Of a stretch of 33,384 nt of DNA, positions 27,078 to 33,384 are shown piece after piece. The DNA comes from an uncultured Caldilineaceae bacterium (lineage in GTDB: Bacteria > Chloroflexota > Anaerolineae > Caldilineales > Caldilineaceae), in the NCBI GenBank assembly GCA_951813625.1, contig CATOTS010000025.1, positions 1-33,384 on the forward strand, read 5' to 3'. The notes below the pieces were generated by a model. That model saw only the letters and a list, made by a program, of their open reading frames with translations, was not told the DNA's origin and did not search any database. The stretch's first letter is position 1, and every line of letters starts with the position of its first letter. The position numbers were made by a program, and so were the translations under genes.

Positions 27078-28130
27078 CTAAATCTCCGCTTCCACGACTT
27101 GCCGCCAGACCTCATCATCCACATTCCCGCCGCAGATGACGACTGCCAGGCGCCGGCCGGCCAAACGCTTTCGCTGCTGCAGGAGTCCGGCCACGGCGAC
27201 GCCGGCCGCGCCTTCGATACGCTCGCCGCTGTCGCGGTAGACAAGCCGCATTGCACCCGCAATTTCCTCTTCACTGACCGTCAACCACGTATCTACATAA
27301 TCCCTGCAAAGGTCGAAGGTTACGGCATTCTCTTCGATTCCGCCGGCGCTGCCGTCGGAAAGCGTGGGCAGGCTCTCGATCTCAACAACCCTGCCGGCCC
27401 GTACGGAGTTCATCATCGCCGCCGACCGTTCGGGCTGGCAGCCAAACGTCTGCACGGCGCGATCGCAACCCTTGAGATAGCCTGCGATGCCGCCCATCAG
27501 CCCGCCGCCGCCGACGGTGGCGAAGACGGCGTCCAACTCCGGCTCCTGGCGGAGCATTTCGACAGCGATCGTGCCCTGCCCGGCGATGATCTGCGGGTCG
27601 TTGTAAGGCGAGACATAGACCAGGCCGCGCCTGCGTGCGGAGCGCCGGGCGCTGTTCTCGGCGGCGAGCGCGTCGCCGGCGACGCGCCTGAGGGCAGCTG
27701 GGTAGGCGCGCAGCTTCTCAACTTTGCTTTGGGAGGCGTCTTCGGGCAGATAGATGGTTGCCGCGACATTGAGTTGCTCGGCCGCGTGCGCCACTGCCAG
27801 CGCGTGGTTGCCGGTGGAGGCGGTGACGACCCCGCGCGCCTGCTCCATGAGCACGAGGCTACGCAGCTTGTGGGTCGCGCCGCGCAGTTTGAATGAACCG
27901 GTATGTTGGCGGTTTTCCAGCTTGAGGAATACCTCGGCACCGGTATGTTCGGATAGGGCGGGAGAAAGGACCAGAGGCGTCTCAAGCGTAAAGAGGCGTA
28001 AACTGGACGCCGCGCTGCGGGCCGCTCGATAGGGATCCAGGTCAGACCCGCGACCAGCTCGCTGCACGTCGTTCGACTGCGCGACAATTGCGGCGACATT
28101 TCCTTTCCCCCGCTCGCTCGATTCAGCCAT
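27078..28130 (-). CDS. PLP-dependent threonine/serine dehydratase-like enzyme
   Basis: This 350-aa fold-type II PLP enzyme has the cofactor lysine in TGSFKLRGA (K81), substrate-loop TASTGNHALAVAHAA (103-117), the phosphate-binding GGGGLMGG (207-214) and a C-terminal CGGNVD. It resembles the catalytic domain of threonine dehydratase or serine racemase and lacks the ACT regulatory domain, so a catabolic dehydratase or racemase is likely. The N-terminal 40 residues are poorly conserved, so the real start could be internal. First gene of a two-gene unit with the LLM oxidoreductase, divergent from the phosphoesterase. Confidence 0.85.
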   Translation of the reverse strand: MAESSERGKGNVAAIVAQSNDVQRAGRGSDLDPYRAARSAASSLRLFTLETPLVLSPALSEHTGAEVFLKLENRQHTGSFKLRGATHKLRSLVLMEQARGVVTASTGNHALAVAHAAEQLNVAATIYLPEDASQSKVEKLRAYPAALRRVAGDALAAENSARRSARRRGLVYVSPYNDPQIIAGQGTIAVEMLRQEPELDAVFATVGGGGLMGGIAGYLKGCDRAVQTFGCQPERSAAMMNSVRAGRVVEIESLPTLSDGSAGGIEENAVTFDLCRDYVDTWLTVSEEEIAGAMRLVYRDSGERIEGAAGVAVAGLLQQRKRLAGRRLAVVICGGNVDDEVWRQVVEAEI

Positions 28131-28178
28131 GTTTTCTTGCAGTCTCCTTCCCTCTGAAAAGGTTAGGCCTTATAGGTA

Positions 28179-28187
28179 TGCTACAAT
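28179..28187 (+). promoter_or_regulatory. Extended -10 promoter candidate for the phosphoesterase-methyltransferase pair
   Basis: TGCTACAAT is an extended -10 (TG-N-TACAAT) in an AT-richer divergent intergenic region. No -35 is visible at 17 bp. The leader would be about 150 nt. On the other strand a TTGACA (28200-28195) faces the PLP gene, but its -10 is poor. Confidence 0.35.
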
Positions 28188-28344
28188 CCAAAACTGTCAA
28201 ATCAGGTTTCATTCTATCATATACTCCACGGCCGGCATGCCGAGGCCAGACGTTGGATCTGGGCAGAGAGCAGCGGTAGCAACCACCTTGCGAAGTTGCG
28301 TCATTGGCTCGGAGTCAATTGACTTACGGAGACCCTTGCCCACT

Positions 28345-29139
28345 ATGCGTATCGCAATTCTCTCAGACATTCACGGCAACTGCGTGGCGCTGGACGCGGT
28401 GCTGGCCGACATTGAATCCGGCGTTGATTGCAGTGTCGACGAGTACTGGATTCTGGGCGACATGGCATCCGCCGGCGCGCAGCCGCTGGAGGTGATGGAG
28501 CGGCTGAACGGCCTGGCGAATGCGCGCTACGTGCGCGGCAATTCGGAGCGCTATCTCCTCACTGGGGAGAGACCGCTGGCGACGCCGATCGCGGAGATGA
28601 CCGACTGGTCGCTGGTGCCTGGGTGCGTGGATGTCTGCGAGTCGTTCGCCTGGACCGCGGGCGCGCTGGCCGCGGGCGGTTACCTGCCATTCGTGCAGGA
28701 CATTCCGCTTGAACAGCGGCTGACGCTGCCGGACAGCAGCAGCGTGCTGCTGGTGCATGCCTCGCCGGGCAGAGACGACGGCGATGGATTCGTGCCCGTT
28801 TACAGCGACGAGGAGATGAGCGGGCGGTTGGACGGCTGCGACGCAGACTTGCTGTGTGTCGGCCACACGCACTGGCCGCAGAACTTCCATCTGGATGGCG
28901 TACAGATCGTCAATCCGGGCAGCGTCGGCGTCCCATTGATCCCCAGTTTGCGCGCAACGTATGCGGTGCTGGAGGCGGACAGGAGCGGATACCGGGTGGA
29001 ACACCGGGCGGTGGCGTATGACCTGAAGCTGGCCCAGGAGAAGGCCTGGGAGATGCGCCATCCGCAGGCCGAGTTTATCGTCAGCTTTCTGCGCGGGGAA
29101 CGCGTGCGCAACTGGGGTGAACCGGATGTCCTGCGATGA
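28345..29139 (+). CDS. Metallophosphoesterase, YfcE/MJ0936-like family
   Basis: The 264-aa calcineurin-like phosphoesterase has the five metal-ligand blocks: SDIHGN (7-12), ILGDMAS (36-42), VRGNSER (63-69, a variant of GNHE), VHASPG, and GHTHWP followed by NPGSVGVP. It would hydrolyse a phosphodiester or phosphomonoester using two metal ions; the substrate is unknown. The ATG at 28345 gives the family start MRIAILSDIHGN; the frame extends far upstream without similarity. Its stop overlaps the methyltransferase start (ATGA), so the two genes are coupled. Confidence 0.9.
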   Translation: MRIAILSDIHGNCVALDAVLADIESGVDCSVDEYWILGDMASAGAQPLEVMERLNGLANARYVRGNSERYLLTGERPLATPIAEMTDWSLVPGCVDVCESFAWTAGALAAGGYLPFVQDIPLEQRLTLPDSSSVLLVHASPGRDDGDGFVPVYSDEEMSGRLDGCDADLLCVGHTHWPQNFHLDGVQIVNPGSVGVPLIPSLRATYAVLEADRSGYRVEHRAVAYDLKLAQEKAWEMRHPQAEFIVSFLRGERVRNWGEPDVLR

Positions 29140-29982
29140 GCAATCAGCCGAAACAGTTCCGCTTCAAGTATTCCAGCATCTTCCAGGACGAGAGCGTCGT
29201 CCGCGCCTATCGGTACCGCCCCCGATACCCGGCGGAACTCTTCGAGTTGCTTACAAAACTTATGCCGCCGACGTGCTCGCCCAGGGCCGTTCTAGACGCC
29301 GGTTGCGGGACCGGATTCGTGGCCCGGTCACTGGCGCCGCTGTTGGAGCGTGTGGACGCAGTTGACTTCTCAGCGGCTGCGATCCGGGAGGGCAGGCGTT
29401 TGCCGGGCGGAGACCACCCGCAACTGCGCTGGATCGTGGGGCCGATCGAGTCAGTGGCGGTTGATCCGCCCTACTGTCTCATTACTGCCGGGGCCAGCAT
29501 GCACTGGTTTGACTGGGAGGTGGCTTTTCCCCGCTTTGCGCGACTGCTGGCGCCCGGAGGGTTGTTTGTTGCCGTGGGCATGAGGCATGACAGGCCCGGC
29601 TGGATGCGGGAGGAGCTGGAGCCGGTATTGGCGCGCTATTCGATGAACCGGGACTTCGCTCCCTACAGCGCCGGGGCAATTCTCGCTGACCTGGAGGAAC
29701 GGGGATTCTATCGATCGCTGGGCAGCGCCCAAACCGATACAATCGAGTGGCGGCAGCCCATCGGCGAATGGGTAGAGAGCATCCATGCCCGCAATGGCTT
29801 TTCCAGGGGACCGGATGGACCCGAAACTGGCGGCTGAAGCCGACGCCCTGTTGACGGAAATCGCGACGCGCAATGTGAGCAGCCCCGACGGACTCATCAC
29901 CCATCGCTACGCCGGAACTCTGTTGTGGGGGCAACCGCTGGAACCCGCTGGAAACAAGAACCGCCCGAAGCTGTGCGACTGA
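29136..29982 (+). CDS. Class I SAM-dependent methyltransferase, frameshifted near the C-terminus
   Basis: The protein has the SAM-binding VLDAGCGTGFVARSL (52-66), the acidic VDAVDFS and a conserved TAGASMHWFDWE. It belongs to the UbiE/methyltransferase-11 type, with unknown substrate. The first frame stops at 29837 after HARNGFSRGPDG. The next frame continues RMDPKLAAEADALLTEI and ends at 29982. Deleting one G from the run at 29806-29809 gives FSRDRMDPK, the expected family sequence, and a protein of about 281 aa. The break is therefore probably an assembly error. It overlaps the phosphoesterase by 4 nt. Confidence 0.8.
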
Positions 29983-30060
29983 TTGTCCCAGGATTCCGCG
30001 TTGCGCCGGCGCGATTGCATCCCCGCGGCAGTGCGCGGGCGCAGCTGTGAGAAACAGGCG

Positions 30061-30933
30061 TCAGCGACCGCCCATGCCGGACAGGGTAATCCCTTCCACG
30101 AACCTCTTCTGCGCCACAACATAGACCAGCAGCACGGGCAGCAGCGCGATTACGGAACCGGCCATCAGCAGGTGCCAGTCGGTGTTGTACTGGCCGCGGA
30201 ATGTGGCCAGGCCGACAGGGATCGTGCGGGTGGCATGGGAGTTGGAGACGACGAGCGGCCAGAGGAAGTCGTTCCAGGAGCCGAGGAAGACGAAGATGGT
30301 CAAGGCCGCGAGCACAGGTCCGCTGAGCGGCATGATCACCTGGGCCCAGATGCGGAAAGAGGAGGCGCCGTCCATGCGTGCGGCTTCGTCGAGGTCGACG
30401 GGGATGCCGCGGAAGTACTGGCGCAGCAGGAAGACGGCGAAGACGGAAAAGGCGGTGGGGACGATTAGCGCGTAAAAGGTATCGAACCAGCGCAGGAAGC
30501 GGACGAGGATGAAGTTGGGGATCATGGTCACGTGGAACGGGATCATCAGCGTGGCCAGGTAGACGAGAAAGAGCGCTTCCCGGCCGCGGAAACGGAGGCG
30601 GCCGAAGGCGAAGGCGGCCAGCGAGGAGGTCAGGATCTGAAGGGTCGTCACACTGACGGCGACGAAGAGGCTGTTCAGATAGAAGCGCCCGAAGGGCATC
30701 GCCTGCACCGTGTCCAGGTAGTTCTTCCACACAACCGGATTGGGAACCAGCGAGGGTGGGTAGGTGAAGATCTGCGGCGGCGATTTCAGCGACGTGGCCA
30801 GCATCCAGCCGAAGGGCAGCAGCATGGCGACGCTGCCCAGGATCAGGGCGGCGTGGAGCAGCAGGTGCCCCGTGCTCAGAGCGGGCGCGCGTGCGGTGTC
30901 TCGACGAAGGGGAGCGGGCGCGGTTGAGGTCAT
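30061..30933 (-). CDS. Carbohydrate ABC transporter permease, MalG type (CUT1)
   Basis: The 290-aa permease has six membrane segments and the EAA loop DLDEAARMDGASSFRIWAQVIMP (about 180-202) that contacts the ATPase. The C-terminus FVEGITLSGMGGR is the usual MalG-type ending (AGLTAGAVKG-like). It overlaps the upstream permease by 4 nt (ATGA) and is the last gene of the operon. No ATPase gene is present in the window, which is common for CUT1 systems that share an MsmX-type ATPase, although it could lie beyond the right edge. Confidence 0.9.
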   Translation of the reverse strand: MTSTAPAPLRRDTARAPALSTGHLLLHAALILGSVAMLLPFGWMLATSLKSPPQIFTYPPSLVPNPVVWKNYLDTVQAMPFGRFYLNSLFVAVSVTTLQILTSSLAAFAFGRLRFRGREALFLVYLATLMIPFHVTMIPNFILVRFLRWFDTFYALIVPTAFSVFAVFLLRQYFRGIPVDLDEAARMDGASSFRIWAQVIMPLSGPVLAALTIFVFLGSWNDFLWPLVVSNSHATRTIPVGLATFRGQYNTDWHLLMAGSVIALLPVLLVYVVAQKRFVEGITLSGMGGR

Positions 30934-31883
30934 GAGTCGCCGCCGGCCTCGTAATGCACCCAGCGCCGCTGCAGCCGCGTCTGCACGAAAGTGAAGACAA
31001 AGATGAAGATGAAGAGCACCCAGGCGACGGCCGCGCCTTTGCCCATGCGGCTGAACTCAAAGGCAGCTGGTAGATATAGTAGACGATGGTAAGCGTAGCT
31101 TGCGCCGGGCCGCCCTGTGTCATGACGAAGGCTTCGCTGAAGAGCTGGAAGGCGCCGATCATCTGGATGACCATCAGGAAGAAGGTTGTGGGGCTGACCA
31201 TGGGAAAGGTCACATAGCGGAAGCGTTGCCAGGCGCTGGCGCCGTCCACCTTGGCGGCATCGTACAGTTCGGTCGGCACACCCTGCAGCGCGGCCAGGTA
31301 GATGACCATAGTAAAGCCGGTATTTTTCCACAGGGTCAGGATCACGACTGCCGGTTTGGCCCAGTCGGGATCGTTCAGCCAGTCCGGCGGGCGGAGAGGG
31401 AAGGCCTGTCTTCGCACCCAGCTCCCAGACGGCCGCGGACAGAATGCCGAAATCATAGTTGAAGAACCACTGGAAGACGAGCGCCGCGGCCACGATCGTC
31501 GTCACCACCGGCATGAAATAGATCAGCCGGTAGAACTCGAGGCCGCGCAGGCCCTGGTTCAGGGAAACCGCGAGCAGCAGGCCGAAGGCGAGCTGCAGGG
31601 GGACGATGGTGACGATGAAGTAGAAGGTATTGAAGAGGACTTTGCGAAAGACCAGGTCGCTGGAGAGCAGTTGCTTGTAGTTTTTGATGCCGACGAATTC
31701 AGGCGGGGAGAGCAGCGACCATTCGAAGAAGCTGAGGGCTAGAGATGCAACGACCGGAATCGCGACGAAGATCAGAAATCCGGCGAAACTCGGCAGCAGG
31801 AATAGATAGGCCTCCCACTGCTGGTCGGGCTTGTAGCGCTGCCAGCGGGGCACGGAGCTTTGGGTGGACGTGGAGGCGGTCAT
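30930..31883 (-). CDS. Carbohydrate ABC transporter permease, MalF type (CUT1), two compensating frameshifts
   Basis: The protein starts RWQRYKPDQQWEAYLFLLPS and runs to GAKTGLPSPP in one frame. It continues PPDWLNDPDWAKPAVVILTL through the EAA loop ELYDAAKVDGASAWQRFRYV in a second frame, then returns to the first at AFEFSRMGKGAAVAW and ends at YEAGGDS. An extra base near 31389-31391 (GGG run) and a missing base near 31063 explain this; the total length is a multiple of three (317 aa). Between them the first frame is open but meaningless. Since the two shifts cancel, a gene finder would report a plausible but wrong middle third (about 110 residues). Six membrane segments are expected in the restored protein. 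Confidence 0.85.
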   Translation of the reverse strand: MTASTSTQSSVPRWQRYKPDQQWEAYLFLLPSFAGFLIFVAIPVVASLALSFFEWSLLSPPEFVGIKNYKQLLSSDLVFRKVLFNTFYFIVTIVPLQLAFGLLLAVSLNQGLRGLEFYRLIYFMPVVTTIVAAALVFQWFFNYDFGILSAAVWELGAKTGLPSPPAGLAERSRLGQTGSRDPDPVEKYRLYYGHLPGRAAGCADRTVRCRQGGRRQRLATLPLCDLSHGQPHNLLPDGHPDDRRLPALQRSLRHDTGRPGASYAYHRLLYLPAAFEFSRMGKGAAVAWVLFIFIFVFTFVQTRLQRRWVHYEAGGDS

Positions 31884-31904
31884 GGCGCCATGGGCTCGCG
31901 GCAG

Positions 31905-31942
31905 GCAGCCAGTAGCCGGTGAGGTGACTGGCTACTGGCTGC
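31905..31942 (-). promoter_or_regulatory. Intercistronic 13-bp hairpin between the sugar-binding protein and permease genes
   Basis: GCAGCCAGTAGCC (31905-31917) pairs perfectly with GGCTACTGGCTGC (31930-31942) across 12 bp. It is made of the same heptad family as the livH array. No U-tract follows, so it probably stabilises the binding-protein mRNA or attenuates the permeases. Confidence 0.5.
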
Positions 31943-31969
31943 TAACTGCTGACTGCCGTTTATTTCAGC

Positions 31970-33316
31970 CTATTTCGGGAACCCGTTCTCCGCCAGGTAG
32001 GCGTCCACCTGCTCGCAGATGGCAGCCAGTCCTTCCGCGACTGAGACTTCACCGGTGATGATCTGATCACGGCCCGGGTTGATAAACGAGCCGCCGATCT
32101 CGCTCCATTCGACGAAGTAGCCGATGCGGCCCATCCTTGCGTTCTCACCTTCGGTGATGAAGGCCTGCCGGTTGCTCGGCGGGTCACCACTGTCCAGGAA
32201 GGCGTCGGACTTGGCGGTGGACTGCAAAGCGGGCAGGATCTCGCCGGAGGCGGTGTAGATACGCTGGCCGCCGTTTGTGCTCTGGAGCCAGGACAGGAAT
32301 GTCCAGGCCTCTTCCTTGTTGTCGCTCAGTGCGCTCATCACCCAGGCGGCGCCGCCGGCTGCTGAGGCCCGATGTCCGTTGGAAGGAATCGGGATAACCG
32401 AGACGTCATAGTTCATACCCGCGGCGTTGAACGCCGAGACGCGGCTGGCGTTCTGGATGATCATCGCCACCTGGCCGCTCTCGAATACAGCGGCATCACC
32501 GCCGGCCTGACTCAAGTTGGCCGGAGGCATGAAGTAGTTATTGTCGATCATGTCCCTGAAGAACTGCACGCCCTGGATTGCCTCTGCATCGTTCAAGGCG
32601 CAGCGGGAGGGATTGCGCATGTCATCCAGCGCCATGCCGCCGCTTTGCATCACCCAGATCATGTACTTGCCGCCCTCCATGCCAAGGGCATAGCGGGAGA
32701 CGCGGCCGCTGTCCTCGACGACGGTCAACTGCTCGGCAGCCGCCGTGAGATCGTCCCAGGTCCAGCTGTCATCGGGATAGGGGACGCCGACCTCGTCAAA
32801 GATGTCCTTATTGTAGTAAAGGACTTCCAGGCCGATGTCGCGCGGGAAGCCGTAGACGCTGCCGTCGTACATGGCGTACTCCAACAGGGACGGCCAGTAG
32901 TCGTCAACATTGTAGCCGCTCGCCTCGATCCAGGGGTCGAGATTTTCCAGCACGCCCTCGGAGGCGTAGTTCACGATGGGCGAGAGGAACAGGACATCGG
33001 GAACGACCGATTCGTCACCACTTGCCCAAAGGGTCCGGATCTTGGTGAAGTAGTCGCCCCAGGGTTCGGCCAGAATCTCGATGACAATGTCGGACTGTTC
33101 TGCCATAAAGGCATCGGCCACCGACTGATGGGTTGCGACCTCTGACGGGCTGCCCCACATGGCCCAGGTAATTGTGACGGGGCCTTCGTCGGCCATCTCC
33201 ATGCCGCTGTCGGCTGCCGGCGCGATGGGGGCGCAAGCAGAGAGCAGCAACGCGGCCAGCACGAACACAACCAGCGCTTTGATGCTGTTACGGTTACGCC
33301 TTTGTCGGTTCTGCAT
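31970..33316 (-). CDS. Sugar ABC transporter substrate-binding lipoprotein (CUT1, extracellular solute-binding family 1)
   Basis: The 448-aa lipoprotein has a basic start (MQNRQRRNRN), a hydrophobic stretch and lipobox LLSAC (C28). The mature part has family 1 features: ITWAMWGSPSEVATHQSVADAF, VPDVLFLSPIVNYASEG, YGFPRDIGLEVLYYNKDIFDEVGVPYPDDSWTWDD split over residues 170-215, and AAWVMSALSDNKEEAWTFLSWL. It delivers a sugar or oligosaccharide to the two permeases encoded downstream. The ATG at 33316 is chosen because of GGGAGGAAG directly upstream and the signal peptide; a frame to 33361 adds a non-signal extension. First gene of the operon in this window. Confidence 0.92.
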   Translation of the reverse strand: MQNRQRRNRNSIKALVVFVLAALLLSACAPIAPAADSGMEMADEGPVTITWAMWGSPSEVATHQSVADAFMAEQSDIVIEILAEPWGDYFTKIRTLWASGDESVVPDVLFLSPIVNYASEGVLENLDPWIEASGYNVDDYWPSLLEYAMYDGSVYGFPRDIGLEVLYYNKDIFDEVGVPYPDDSWTWDDLTAAAEQLTVVEDSGRVSRYALGMEGGKYMIWVMQSGGMALDDMRNPSRCALNDAEAIQGVQFFRDMIDNNYFMPPANLSQAGGDAAVFESGQVAMIIQNASRVSAFNAAGMNYDVSVIPIPSNGHRASAAGGAAWVMSALSDNKEEAWTFLSWLQSTNGGQRIYTASGEILPALQSTAKSDAFLDSGDPPSNRQAFITEGENARMGRIGYFVEWSEIGGSFINPGRDQIITGEVSVAEGLAAICEQVDAYLAENGFPK

Positions 33317-33384
33317 TTCTTCCTCCCTGAAGAACTCTGAAACTGCCGGTAAAAGGGTCAAATGCGCCCCTGCGCGAGAGGGGC

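Noticed and set aside
33366..33384. Small hairpin GCCCCT/AGGGGC at the right edge
   Set aside because: Only 6 bp and cut by the window end; it cannot be assigned to a terminator or leader.

Overview
The window is GC-rich bacterial DNA. Gene content suggests a Chloroflexota (Caldilinea/Anaerolinea-type) genome: acidic lipoprotein substrate-binding proteins with an 'SACAPIA' or 'AACAPIA' lipobox, a branched-chain (Liv-type) ABC cluster containing an acyl-CoA ligase, a CUT1 sugar transporter without its own ATPase, and a GH106-like glycosidase. The assignment is inference; no rRNA or other marker gene is present.

Positions 1-13.1 kb are a defence island, all protein genes on the minus strand. 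Reading with transcription (right to left), an ABC-type ATPase with a Toprim-like DUF4276 partner is followed by a 1,201-aa SNF2 helicase ending in a DUF3883 nuclease-like domain. Then come a decayed copy of that DUF3883 end, an orphan HigA antitoxin, a DUF3696 ATPase with a PIN nuclease, a frameshifted DUF1156 DNA adenine methylase, and a frameshifted MNT-type nucleotidyltransferase that runs off the window. Two short plus-strand units lie between these modules. Each has a TTGACA box exactly 35 bp before a conserved C-rich 5' end, a first hairpin and a U-tract terminator hairpin. They look like two paralogous small RNA genes and are the most novel signal here. Two diverged copies of a ~335-bp G-rich composite repeat (four 45-bp palindromic units, two G-quadruplex motifs) bracket the helicase/DUF4276/ATPase block.

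Positions 13.9-18.4 kb hold a GH106-like glycosidase, a cold-shock protein with a clear promoter, long leader and terminator, a Cof-type HAD phosphatase and a VapBC toxin-antitoxin pair.

Positions 18.5-26.05 kb are a plus-strand Liv-type cluster: livG-like ATPase, long-chain acyl-CoA ligase, livH and livM permeases, livK-like lipoprotein and livF-like ATPase. Uptake of a carboxylate coupled to CoA activation is a reasonable inference. The ligase is followed by the 3' remnant of a second ligase copy and by a 14-unit heptanucleotide array that ends exactly at the livH start codon.

Positions 26.1-33.4 kb hold an LLM flavin oxidoreductase plus a threonine-dehydratase-like PLP enzyme (minus), a metallophosphoesterase overlapping a SAM methyltransferase (plus), and a CUT1 sugar ABC transporter (minus; lipoprotein and two permeases).

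Six single-base frameshifts interrupt otherwise well-conserved genes, most at short homopolymers, which points to assembly error more than true pseudogenes.
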